A DNA stretch of 64,000 nucleotides, from the NCBI RefSeq assembly GCF_000203975.2, contig NZ_AFCF02000012.1, positions 62,001-126,000 of the forward strand. Direction: 5' to 3'. This DNA comes from Leisingera sp. ANG1. Its GTDB lineage: Bacteria; Pseudomonadota; Alphaproteobacteria; Rhodobacterales; Rhodobacteraceae. The notes beneath the pieces are model-generated. The model ran no database searches and had not been told where the DNA came from. It saw only the letters and a list, made by a program, of their open reading frames with translations. Shown here piece by piece: positions 43,209-51,445 of the stretch (within the stretch, counting starts at the first letter, position 1; each line of letters opens with the position of its first letter). Position numbers and translations under genes: made by a program.

Positions 43209-43994
43209 ATGACAAACCCTGCAGCAGTGGACTTTAGCGGCCAATCGGTTTTCATCACTGGCGCCAGCCGCGGGATCGGCTACGGCGTTGCCCGCGCTTT
43301 TGCACAACATGGCGCGAGCTTGCACATTATGGCACAGGGTGAAGAAATCCATGATGCCGCCCGCCGGGTTTCTGATGAAACCGGTCAAAGCGTGACTGGC
43401 TGGACGTGTGACATTACGGACAGTGCGAAGGTCGAAGAGATCTTTGCCGAAGCCGGTCCGCTGGACGTATTTGTCGCTAATGCCGGGCTGGAAGCCGTCA
43501 CTCCGATCAGCGACCGCAGCAAAGAGGCCGAGGCGCAATTTCGCCGGGTGACCGAAATTAATACCGTCGGCACCTACCTGACCACACGCGCCGCAGTGCC
43601 GCAGCTGGGGCCAGGCGGACGTATCATCCTCACCGCGTCGATATGGGGCAGCACTGCAGTGCCTGAACTCAGTGCCTATGTAGCCTCCAAACATGCGAAC
43701 ATCGGCTTCATGCGGTCTATTGCAAAAGAGCTTGGCCCGCGGGGCATCCGTGTCAACGCGGTCTGCCCAGGCTGGGTGATGACCGGCCCTGCGCTCAACA
43801 CGCTCAGGGAAATGTCGCGGGAGAGAGGGGTGGCGGAAGAAGTTATCACTCAGGAGATTAGTGCGGAACAATCCCTGCCTGGAGTGCAATCCGCCGATGA
43901 TGTCGCGCTCAGCTATCTCTATCTCGCCTCACCTCTGGCTGCCAATATCACCGGCCAGACTCTGAACGCGGATCGCGGTGCGGTGCAGGGCTGA
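43209..43994 (+). CDS. Short-chain dehydrogenase/reductase
   Basis: The 261-residue SDR has cofactor loop TGASRGIGYG (near residue 20), VANAG (about residue 93), catalytic region LTASIWGST with AYVASKHANIGF (Tyr-x-x-x-Lys) and a C-terminal ADRGAVQG. It oxidises or reduces a hydroxyl/keto group with NAD(P)H. ATG 43209 has CAGGAGA upstream. Third and last gene of the operon; its stop codon lies in the stem of a terminator. Confidence 0.93.
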   Translation: MTNPAAVDFSGQSVFITGASRGIGYGVARAFAQHGASLHIMAQGEEIHDAARRVSDETGQSVTGWTCDITDSAKVEEIFAEAGPLDVFVANAGLEAVTPISDRSKEAEAQFRRVTEINTVGTYLTTRAAVPQLGPGGRIILTASIWGSTAVPELSAYVASKHANIGFMRSIAKELGPRGIRVNAVCPGWVMTGPALNTLREMSRERGVAEEVITQEISAEQSLPGVQSADDVALSYLYLASPLAANITGQTLNADRGAVQG

Positions 43995-44022
43995 GCACAC
44001 TCAGCTTAGATTTTCTTCTCTC
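43990..44022 (+). terminator. Terminator after the SDR gene
   Basis: GCTGAG (43990-43995) and CTCAGC (44000-44005) pair around CACA, followed by TTAGATTTTCTTCTCTCT. It separates the SnoaL-VOC-SDR operon from the DUF1989 operon. Confidence 0.7.
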
Positions 44023-44103
44023 TGGCCTGAATATTCCTCAGTTTTCCCGGGCAGGCCATTGGTGTGTTCTTTGTAAAACCACACTGACAAAGGTCTGCCC
44101 GCC

Positions 44104-44799
44104 ATGATCCCCTCCGCCACCAAATTTGATCCCGGCCAGCCGGACGGCACTAACCGCAGTCTGGAGGTTGCCATCTCTGCCGACGGCTCGCCTGAAGCCG
44201 GTCTCACTTACGAAATCCCCGCCCGCTGCGGCATGGCCGTGCGGGTTCTCAAGGGGCAGACACTTACTGTGATCAATCCCGCCGGTTTTCAGGTCTGCGA
44301 CTTCTGGGTCTTTGCGGCAAATGACCTGAACGAATACAGCTCGATGGAGCATCTGCACACCTCACTCGGATCGATCTTTCCGAAAGTAGGAGACGGCGTG
44401 GTCTCGAACCTGCGCCGCACCCTGATGATCATTACCGAAGACACCTCACCCGGCGTGCATGACACCGTGATCGCGGCCTGCGATCATAACCGCTACCGGC
44501 AGCTTGGTGTGGAAGAATACCACGACAACTGCACCGATAATCTCCGGCAGGCCCTGATTGCCATTGGTCTGCGGGCGCCGGCGATCCCCGCTCCCTTTAA
44601 TCTTTGGATGAACGTGCCGGTGCAGCCCAGCGGCAGCACCAGTTTCGAGCCGCCGGTATCCAAGCCAGGCGACCAGATGTCGTTCCGTGCTGAAACCGAT
44701 GTGATTGCGGTGATGTCGGCCTGCCCGCAGGATGTGACGCCAGTGAACGGCAAAGGCACCTCGCCCGAGCGGCTCGAATTCCGCGTCACCGGCGGCTGA
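44104..44799 (+). CDS. DUF1989 (urea-carboxylase/amidolyase-associated) protein
   Basis: The 231-residue protein belongs to the DUF1989 family, often found beside urea carboxylase or guanidine-carboxylase genes and in other amide-nitrogen loci. Typical pieces are TYEIPARCGMAVRVLKGQTLTVINPAGFQVCDFWVF, TRHxxS-like metal region replaced by EYSSMEHLHTSLGS, and NLWMNVPVQPSG. Its biochemical role is not settled; members include guanidine/carboxyguanidine deiminase subunits. It starts a tightly packed operon with an amidohydrolase, PuuE-like enzyme and amidase, so it may act in stripping ammonia from a ring-derived carbamoyl compound. Confidence 0.88.
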   Translation: MIPSATKFDPGQPDGTNRSLEVAISADGSPEAGLTYEIPARCGMAVRVLKGQTLTVINPAGFQVCDFWVFAANDLNEYSSMEHLHTSLGSIFPKVGDGVVSNLRRTLMIITEDTSPGVHDTVIAACDHNRYRQLGVEEYHDNCTDNLRQALIAIGLRAPAIPAPFNLWMNVPVQPSGSTSFEPPVSKPGDQMSFRAETDVIAVMSACPQDVTPVNGKGTSPERLEFRVTGG

Positions 44800-44811
44800 G
44801 GCGGTTGCGCA

Positions 44812-46359
44812 ATGGGTGATCTGCTGCTGACAGGCCGCTGGGTGGTGCTTTCCGCCACAGATGTGCGCCAGGACCATGCGGTCCTGGTTCACCACGGGCG
44901 CGTGGCAAAAACCGGACCGGCAGCGGATATGCGGGCGGCTCATCCGGGCATACCGGAATGGGGCGGTCCTGACTGCGCCATTCTTCCGGGGCTGATCAAC
45001 GCGCACCACCACTGCTATGGGCCGGAACTGCTCAACCAGGCGGTTGCCGACGACTTTCTGGAACCTTGGATGTTCAGCGGCCCCGCCATGGCCGGGCTGT
45101 CCCCCTATGCCTCGACGGCCTACTCAGCTTTGCGGCTGGTGCGTTCGGGGGTGACAGCTGTTGTGGACATGTGTGCCGCCGGGCCGTCGCGGCCGGTTAG
45201 TGAAACACGGCTGCATGAAAAGGCGGCAGCCTACCGTGATGCCGGGATAAGGGCCTCCATCGCCCCTGCCGAGCGTTGGCAGAACCGCATAGTGCATGGG
45301 GCCGGAGAGGAAGCCGCCTTCCTCGCAACTCTTCCGCCAGAATTGCGCACCCGGCTGCTGGAAAGCGAGGCCCGCAGGCAGAGACTGGCACCTGCAGAAT
45401 ATCTCGCCCTGATCGGCACTCTGGTGCCGCAGGGGGACGGCCTTCTGAACTTCTGGTTCGGTCCCACCGGTCCGCAATGGACCCCGGACGGGCTGCTGCA
45501 GCAGATCGCGGTGGCGGCTGAACGCCTGGATACCCGTATCCAGACCCACGCGCTGGAAAGCCACTATGAGAGCATCGAAAGCCCGCGCATCCGCGGCGGC
45601 TCAGTCATCCAGCATTTCGAAAACACCGGGCTGCTGACCGGGCGTTTGTCCCTGGCGCATGCGGTCTGGGCCACCAGCGACGACATTGACCGCCTCGCCC
45701 GCAGCGGAACCCAAGTGAGCCACAACCCCAGCTCCAACCTGCGCCTGCGGTCGGGGATCGCGCCGGCTGCTGCCATGTTGGAAGCAGGCGTTACAACCGC
45801 CATTGGCATGGATGGCACCTCGCTGGCCGGTGATGAAGATATGTTTGCCGAGATGCGCCTGGCCCTCAACCTGAACCGGCCGCCACACGGCACGGCGCAA
45901 TCGCTGACGGCGCAGCAAGTTTTCACAATGGCAACAGAACACGGGGCACGCCTGATGGGCCGGGAAGGTGAACTGGGTCAGCTGCACCCAGGGTATTGCG
46001 CCGACGCGGTGGTTCTGGATTTGGAACGTCTCCTTGCCCCCTGGAGCAGCACCGTTGCTGATCCTCTGGAGTTGATCGTGGGCCGCGCCAAGGCGGACGA
46101 TGTGCGCGACGTTCTGGTGGGTGGCCGTCCGGTTCTGCGCGGCCGCGTCTGCGCGGGGATTGATGAGCCGTCTCTGATGAACCGGGTGCAGCAGGAAGCA
46201 GACGCCAACCCGCCAAGCCCCGCAGCCCGGCAGCTGCAGCGTGATCTGCGCCCCTATCTGATGCGCTGGTACGCGCAGTGGGACGCCTGGGCCGCCGACA
46301 CTCATCCGCCGGTGACGCGCTACGGCGCCCGGCCTTCGCCGACAGGAAAGGACCTGTAA
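44812..46359 (+). CDS. Amidohydrolase (AtzA/TrzN/SsnA-type aminohydrolase)
   Basis: This 515-residue metal-dependent hydrolase has the motif INAHHHCYG (metal His65 and His67), HALESH near residue 245, LAHAVW (metal His about residue 282), HNPSSNLRLRSGIAP and GMDGTS (metal Asp about 329). That is the pattern of the AtzA/guanine deaminase/SsnA group, which hydrolyse C-N or C-Cl bonds on N-heterocycles. Length 515 is longer than the usual 440-480, with an extra C-terminal tail. 12 bp after the DUF1989 gene, and its stop overlaps the PuuE-like start (TAATG). Probably opens or deaminates a ring compound in the cytosol. Confidence 0.9.
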   Translation: MGDLLLTGRWVVLSATDVRQDHAVLVHHGRVAKTGPAADMRAAHPGIPEWGGPDCAILPGLINAHHHCYGPELLNQAVADDFLEPWMFSGPAMAGLSPYASTAYSALRLVRSGVTAVVDMCAAGPSRPVSETRLHEKAAAYRDAGIRASIAPAERWQNRIVHGAGEEAAFLATLPPELRTRLLESEARRQRLAPAEYLALIGTLVPQGDGLLNFWFGPTGPQWTPDGLLQQIAVAAERLDTRIQTHALESHYESIESPRIRGGSVIQHFENTGLLTGRLSLAHAVWATSDDIDRLARSGTQVSHNPSSNLRLRSGIAPAAAMLEAGVTTAIGMDGTSLAGDEDMFAEMRLALNLNRPPHGTAQSLTAQQVFTMATEHGARLMGREGELGQLHPGYCADAVVLDLERLLAPWSSTVADPLELIVGRAKADDVRDVLVGGRPVLRGRVCAGIDEPSLMNRVQQEADANPPSPAARQLQRDLRPYLMRWYAQWDAWAADTHPPVTRYGARPSPTGKDL

Positions 46360-47246
46360 TGATCCGCAAGCCGATCAAATGGCCGAATGGCGCGCGCTGT
46401 GCCTGTGCCATCAGCTTTGACATTGACGCTGACAGCCTCATCCATATCTCCCGCCCCAAGGACGGCCATGACCGGCTTTATCCCATCTCGATGGGCAGAT
46501 ACGGCCCCACAGTTGCCATCCCCCGCATCCTGGAAACCTACCGCCGTTTTGGCTTGAAACAGTCGTTCTTTGCCCCTGGCTGGGTGGTCGAGCAATACCC
46601 CGAGGCTATGGAGATGATCCTAAAGGACGGCCATGAAATCGGCCATCACGGCTATCTGCACGAGGACCCCACTGCACATGGGCCTGCCGAGCAGCGGGAA
46701 TGGTTCGAAAGAGCCTTGGACAGCCACAAACGGATGCTGGGCAACACACCCAAAGGTTACCGGGCGCCCGTCTACAATTTAACTCAGGCAGTGATCGACC
46801 TGCTGATCGAACACGGCTTCGAATACGAAAGCTCGCTGATGGCCGATGATGTGCCCTATCTGATGAACACGCCCACCGGGTCGCTGGTTGAACTTCCCGT
46901 CCATTGGGGCACCGACGACTGGCCGCCCTTCGCCCACTACGATGAAATCGGCTACATGATGCCGGTGGCTGGACCCAGCCGCGGTCTTGAAGGTTTCTGG
47001 GAAGAATTCGAAGCCCAATACGAGGCCGGAGGGTTCTGGCTGGCGATCTGGCATCCTTTCCTGACCGGGCGTCTGGCGCGCTGGCGGCAGGTGGAAACTT
47101 GGCTGGAGAAAGCGCTGGAGCGCGGCGATGTCTGGTTTGCGCCGATGCATGAAATCGCAGCCCATGTCCGCGCCGAGGCCGCAAAAGATCCGAACGCCGT
47201 CCGGGTGGAAGAGCTGCCTTACTACACCAAGCCGGTGCTGTTCTGA
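46359..47246 (+). CDS. Polysaccharide-deacetylase-fold hydrolase, PuuE allantoinase-like
   Basis: The 295-residue NodB-fold protein has SFDIDADS (catalytic Asp), HEIGHHGYLHEDP (metal histidines) and GYRAPVYNLTQAV (Arg motif). It lacks a signal peptide and shows the loop layout of cytosolic PuuE-type enzymes, which hydrolyse allantoin or related cyclic ureides rather than polysaccharide. Its placement between an aminohydrolase and an amidase supports a cyclic amide substrate. Start overlaps the previous stop by one base, and its own stop overlaps the amidase start (TGATG). Confidence 0.88.
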   Translation: MIRKPIKWPNGARCACAISFDIDADSLIHISRPKDGHDRLYPISMGRYGPTVAIPRILETYRRFGLKQSFFAPGWVVEQYPEAMEMILKDGHEIGHHGYLHEDPTAHGPAEQREWFERALDSHKRMLGNTPKGYRAPVYNLTQAVIDLLIEHGFEYESSLMADDVPYLMNTPTGSLVELPVHWGTDDWPPFAHYDEIGYMMPVAGPSRGLEGFWEEFEAQYEAGGFWLAIWHPFLTGRLARWRQVETWLEKALERGDVWFAPMHEIAAHVRAEAAKDPNAVRVEELPYYTKPVLF

Positions 47247-48538
47247 TGTCAGCTGTTACCCGGCTTGCCCGCGCATTGGGCCGGGCCGATCAGCCCGATG
47301 CTGTTGGGATTTTCATCCGCCGTGATGATGCCGGGCTGTTTGAGCTGGCTCGGAGGTCTGACCGGCGGCGGGCGGAGGGTGGCTCGCTTGGCCCGCTCGA
47401 CGGCCAAATCGTTGTGATCAAGGGCAATATCGCTCTGAACGACCTGCCAACCACCGCAGGGTCGCTCAGCTTTATTGCACAGGCGGAAACGACGGATGCG
47501 CCTCTGGTTCAGCGTCTAAAGGCGCAAGGAGCCATTCCGATGGGCCATGCGAACCTGTCGGAATTTGCGTTTTCCGGATTGGGGCTGAACCCGCATTTCG
47601 GAACACCGCGCAACGGGCTAGACCCGGATCTTGTCCCGGGCGGCTCCTCCTCCGGCTGCGCTTCGGCCATTGCGCTTGGCATCGCGGACTTTGCGATTGG
47701 CACCGATACCTCAGGCTCCACCCGTGTCCCGGCAGCGTATCAAGGGCTGTTTGGCTTCCGCCCGACCATGGGCCGGTATGAGGACAGCGGCATTCTGCCG
47801 CTGGCCCCGTCGCTGGACACACCCGGACCAATGGCGCGGGATTTGGACGGGTTGATCGCGTTGGATGATGCTTTGCGGGATACTCTGCCGGAGGTCGGTG
47901 CCGCCCTGACCCGGCGGATTGTCATACCCGACCGCGCCAGCCTGGGACGCCTGTCCAAAGAGATCGCGGGTTTGCTGCACGCAGCCGCCGGGCGGTTGCG
48001 TGAAAGCGGATGGGCGGTAGAGATCCGGCCCTTTGCGGCACTGGACGAAATCCGCACGCTGTTTGACAGCTTCGGAACGCTGGTCGCCGCCGAAGCGCCG
48101 GACACCTTGGCCCGGTATACCCGCCTCAGCAATCCAGCGATTGATCCCAATGTCCGCCGCAGGCTTCTAGCTGCGCTGCCGGTTAAGCCTGCAAATGCCC
48201 GGCAGCTGATGGCCACGCGCAAACGCCTGCAAGCACTTGCCAAACGGGAGCTGGAGGGGGCTCTGTTGCTGATGCCAACGGTTCCGGCCCCCCCGCCCCG
48301 CATGGACACAGTTTTGTCCAGTGCAGACAGGTTTGCCCAGGAAAATGCCAAAGCACTGAGGCTGGCGATGCCGCTTGCCTTTCTCGACATGCCTGCGCTT
48401 GCAATGCCTGCTGGCGCTTCCGGGCCCGGGCATTCGCTTTCCCTGACCGGCCCTGCCGGCAGCGACAGCAGCATTCTTGCCTATGCCAGACCGCTTGCAC
48501 CACTGCTTTCACAGCTCAACACGGAGACACCTGCATGA
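47246..48538 (+). CDS. Amidase (amidase signature family), AtzE/AtzF-like
   Basis: The 430-residue enzyme has VVIKGNIAL (Lys59), GGSSSGCASAIALG and TDTSGSTRVPA with the Ser-Ser-Lys triad. The GSSSG variant and Thr-Ser-Gly-Ser loop resemble AtzE/AtzF- and allophanate-hydrolase-like amidases. It would hydrolyse a carbamoyl or amide intermediate. Tightly coupled to the PuuE-like gene (TGATG) and to the next gene (ATGA). Confidence 0.9.
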   Translation: MSAVTRLARALGRADQPDAVGIFIRRDDAGLFELARRSDRRRAEGGSLGPLDGQIVVIKGNIALNDLPTTAGSLSFIAQAETTDAPLVQRLKAQGAIPMGHANLSEFAFSGLGLNPHFGTPRNGLDPDLVPGGSSSGCASAIALGIADFAIGTDTSGSTRVPAAYQGLFGFRPTMGRYEDSGILPLAPSLDTPGPMARDLDGLIALDDALRDTLPEVGAALTRRIVIPDRASLGRLSKEIAGLLHAAAGRLRESGWAVEIRPFAALDEIRTLFDSFGTLVAAEAPDTLARYTRLSNPAIDPNVRRRLLAALPVKPANARQLMATRKRLQALAKRELEGALLLMPTVPAPPPRMDTVLSSADRFAQENAKALRLAMPLAFLDMPALAMPAGASGPGHSLSLTGPAGSDSSILAYARPLAPLLSQLNTETPA

Positions 48539-49014
48539 CAGCCGCCAGTCGAGCCGCAGCCGACCGCAAGGAGATTGCGGCACTGATTGCCCGCCAGTTC
48601 CGCGCCTTGTGCTGGGACGAAGAAACGCCGCCCGATACCAGCGCCCTGACAAGCGCCTTCCTGCCAAACGCCCAGCTCTTTGCTTCTGCCCGCCCTGCCC
48701 GAGCGCAATCCGCCCGGGATTTCGCGGCCAGGATGGCAGGCCTGCGAGATAGTGGCCAAATTCCGGTGTTCGAGGAGAAGGGCCGCGGCCTTCACATCTG
48801 GGTTGCTGGCAAAGTCGCGATCGCCTTGGCCGGCTGTGAGATGCATGAAAATCGGACAGAAGTTACCGAAGACATCAGCGCCTTCCTGCTGGTCCGGAAC
48901 CCGGAAGGCTGGGTCATCGCGGCCCAAGCCTGGGACATCCTGCCATCCATTGCAGCGGCCTTTTCCGCTAGCGGGCTGGAAGCAGAACCTTTTGACGTCA
49001 GACACTTTCCCTAA
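48535..49014 (+). CDS. NTF2-like protein in the amidase operon
   Basis: The 159-residue protein has an N-terminal helix with KEIAALIARQFRALCWDE and TSAFLPNAQLFASA, then a GRGLHIWVAGKVAIALAGCEM and FLLVRNPEGWVIAAQAWD layout of NTF2-like folds. It overlaps the amidase stop (ATGA) and lies 13 bp before the azoreductase-like gene. It could be an accessory or a small hydratase. Not assigned to a named subfamily. Confidence 0.75.
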   Translation: MTAASRAAADRKEIAALIARQFRALCWDEETPPDTSALTSAFLPNAQLFASARPARAQSARDFAARMAGLRDSGQIPVFEEKGRGLHIWVAGKVAIALAGCEMHENRTEVTEDISAFLLVRNPEGWVIAAQAWDILPSIAAAFSASGLEAEPFDVRHFP

Positions 49015-49027
49015 AGGAGCAAAACAC

Positions 49028-49678
49028 ATGCCCAAGTCCCTACTCATCGTTCACTCCAGCGCACGGAAGAACCGTTCACACACGCGCGATCTGGCGCGGG
49101 TCTTTACCGAGACTTGGACCGCCAACGGCGGTGGTGAAATCACCGAACGCGACATCGGCCTGACTCCACCCAGCATCATCAATGAAGACTGGATTGCTGC
49201 AGTTTTCACCGACCCGTCTGAGCTCACAGACGAACAACGTGCTGTCCTGGCCGAATCTGATGCCTTGATCGAAGAAATCAAAGCGGCCGACGTGATCGCT
49301 TTGGGTGTCCCGATGTACAACTATTCAATGCCTGCCTCCCTCAAGGCCTGGTTTGATCTGATTGCACGTGTCGGCGTCACCTTCAGCTTCGATCTCTCCC
49401 GGGGAGATACTCCGATTGAACCGATACTGTCCGGCAAGAAACTGGTGGTTCTGTCGTCCCGGGGCGAATTCGGCTTCGCGCCGGGTGGCGAACGGTCACA
49501 TCTGAACGGTTTGGATCCTGCCTTGGCAGCTTCCGCGCATTATTTGGGCGCAAATGCAACGGAAATGGAAACGATTGCTATCGAGTATGAAGAGTTCAAG
49601 GATGAGCGTTGGGAAAAGTCTTTGGCAGCAGCACAAATCCGCACTGCGGAACTGGCAGCCGCTTTGCCGACCGAGTGA
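49028..49678 (+). CDS. azoR: FMN-dependent NADH-azoreductase-like flavoprotein
   Basis: The 216-residue protein of the AzoR/NQO2-like fold has an opening KSLLIVHSSARKNRSHTRDLA, the flavin-binding VPMYNYSMPASLKAWFDLI, VTFSF and a LSSRGEFG segment. Such enzymes reduce quinones or azo/nitro compounds with NADH and often accompany aromatic or heterocycle breakdown. ATG 49028 has AAAGGAG upstream. Final gene of the operon; a weak hairpin (49705-49728) lies downstream with no T tract. Confidence 0.87.
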   Translation: MPKSLLIVHSSARKNRSHTRDLARVFTETWTANGGGEITERDIGLTPPSIINEDWIAAVFTDPSELTDEQRAVLAESDALIEEIKAADVIALGVPMYNYSMPASLKAWFDLIARVGVTFSFDLSRGDTPIEPILSGKKLVVLSSRGEFGFAPGGERSHLNGLDPALAASAHYLGANATEMETIAIEYEEFKDERWEKSLAAAQIRTAELAAALPTE

Positions 49679-49898
49679 GGCCTGGCCAAACGCTGGAAGT
49701 TGTTGCGGGGTGCATTTATGTCCCCCGCGATCCTTCGGCGTGCAGCTTGTTGAAATACCCGGTCTTCAGAATTCTACTGTGAGGGCACTCGCAAAAAGAA
49801 CCCGCTGCCAATTCCGGCAACGCCAAAAAGCAACCCAAGAAACGAGCACAGGTTGAGGGCCGCCAGCGCAATCTGGGTTTAAAGCTCCCTATGGCGCA

Positions 49899-50816
49899 CT
49901 ACCAGAAGCGGTCATTCACGCTGTTCAGGGCTGATCTCAGCAACTTCACAAACTCGTCGGCCAAAGCCGAAGTCGGCCGGTGAGCGGGCTGCATAATCGA
50001 CACCTCCAGCGCAACGCCCGGCCGGAACGGGCGGAACACCACCGGACGCGGTTCTGGCCGCATGTTCACATACCCGGCCGCAGTGATCGGATCGCAAACG
50101 CAATAGCACAGCCCCTTCTCCACCAGCGTCAGCGCCGGATGAAAAGTTCGGAGTTCAAACCGGTGCTCAAACCGCGCCTTCTGCGCCTCAAACGCGCGCA
50201 GGGTGGCGATCAGGTTCGGATGCCCCTCCTGCAACGCCGCCATCGGTTTGCCCGACAAATGCCGTGCCTCCACAGCCTCCAATTCTGCCAGCGGATCACC
50301 TGCAGGGATCGCACAGACACATTCCATCTGGAAATCCACCGTCTCAATCGCCGCTGACGGCCTCGGCGTCTCCCCCAGCCCGATGTCATATTGCTGCGAT
50401 GCCACCCATTCCTCGATCACCGGCGAGGCCCGCATCATCAGAGACGCCCGCACCTCCGGCTTGTCCTGCAGGAACTCTCCCAGCAGCTGTGGCATCAGCA
50501 GGCTCGCCGCGGCCGGCATGCAGGCGATGTTCAACCGCCCCTTCGCCAGCGCCCCGATCTCGCGCATGGTGCGGGTCGACAGCGCCAGCCGGTCAAGAAT
50601 GGCCTCCGTCTCGCCCAGAAAATACTGCGCCTCCGGCGTCGGTGCCATTTTTCCCCGCTGGCGGCGGAACAAATTGATCCCCAGCTCGGTCTCAAGGTTA
50701 GCGATCAGGGCAGAGACCGCAGGCTGAGTCCGTCCCAGAATCCGCGCCGCATCAGACACCGATCCGGTCCGCATCACCTCCCGGAAGGCCTGTAGCTGAC
50801 GAAAGCTCAGGTTCAT
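49899..50816 (-). CDS. LysR-family transcriptional regulator
   Basis: The 305-residue regulator starts MNLSFRQLQAFREVMRTGSVSDAARILGRTQPAVSALIANLETELG, a standard LysR HTH (shown in parts), and has an effector domain with LNIACMPAAASLLMPQLL. It is divergent from the TRAP operon at 50962 (145 bp apart), a clear regulator-target layout. A 220-bp gap on its 3' side holds no gene; it contains a weak hairpin at 49705-49728. Confidence 0.93.
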   Translation of the reverse strand: MNLSFRQLQAFREVMRTGSVSDAARILGRTQPAVSALIANLETELGINLFRRQRGKMAPTPEAQYFLGETEAILDRLALSTRTMREIGALAKGRLNIACMPAAASLLMPQLLGEFLQDKPEVRASLMMRASPVIEEWVASQQYDIGLGETPRPSAAIETVDFQMECVCAIPAGDPLAELEAVEARHLSGKPMAALQEGHPNLIATLRAFEAQKARFEHRFELRTFHPALTLVEKGLCYCVCDPITAAGYVNMRPEPRPVVFRPFRPGVALEVSIMQPAHRPTSALADEFVKLLRSALNSVNDRFW

Positions 50817-50961
50817 GGCTTTTGATTTCCTTCACATTTTTCGCAAACCATAAAGCAACTCTATTCCCCAATCAATTTAATCGCTTTGACTTAATACCCC
50901 CCACCCGCAAGTTTCCCTTCCACGGATGCACCACCTGTATCCGCCCAAAAGGGAGGGGAAC

Positions 50962-51444
50962 ATGACACGCGCCTTCAGTGTGCTGCTGACAGTGCTGATC
51001 TGCCTGGTGGCCCTGGGACAGTTCGTCCAGGTGATCACCCGCTACGTGCTGGAAATCCCGGTGATGGGGCTGGAGGAAAGCCTGCTTTATCCCACGCTTT
51101 GGCTTTACATGCTGGGCGCCGTGAACGCCTCGCGCGAGAACACCCACATCCGCGCCAATGTGCTGGAAATCTTCCTGTCATCCGAGCGCCAGCACCAGGT
51201 GCTGGCCATCATCGGTGAAGTCATCAGCCTTGCCGTCGGCCTTTGGCTCACCTCCTGGGCCTGGGACTTCTGGAAGTATTCCCAGCGGGTCTGGCGCGAA
51301 AGCCCGACACTTTATCTGCCCACCTTCTACGTCGATGCAGCGCTGTTCATCGGCATGGTCCTGATGATGGCCTTCACCGCCTGCCACTTGCTCCTGCACA
51401 TCCGCGCTCTGTTCACCCCTCTCCCGGCGCGAAAGGAAGCCTGA
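50962..51444 (+). CDS. TRAP transporter small permease (DctQ family)
   Basis: The 160-residue membrane protein has four hydrophobic segments; VTRYVLEIPVMGLEE-like sequence (ITRYVLEIPVMGLEESLL) after the first helix is the usual DctQ feature. GGGAGGGGAAC lies just before ATG 50962. First gene of an operon with DctM, DctP, a three-component dehydrogenase and RidA. Confidence 0.92.
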   Translation: MTRAFSVLLTVLICLVALGQFVQVITRYVLEIPVMGLEESLLYPTLWLYMLGAVNASRENTHIRANVLEIFLSSERQHQVLAIIGEVISLAVGLWLTSWAWDFWKYSQRVWRESPTLYLPTFYVDAALFIGMVLMMAFTACHLLLHIRALFTPLPARKEA

Positions 51445-51445
51445 G

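Noticed and set aside
42555-43889. 444-codon minus-strand frame opposite VOC and SDR genes
   Set aside because: The plus-strand genes have complete catalytic motifs and good ribosome sites; the opposite frame has none.
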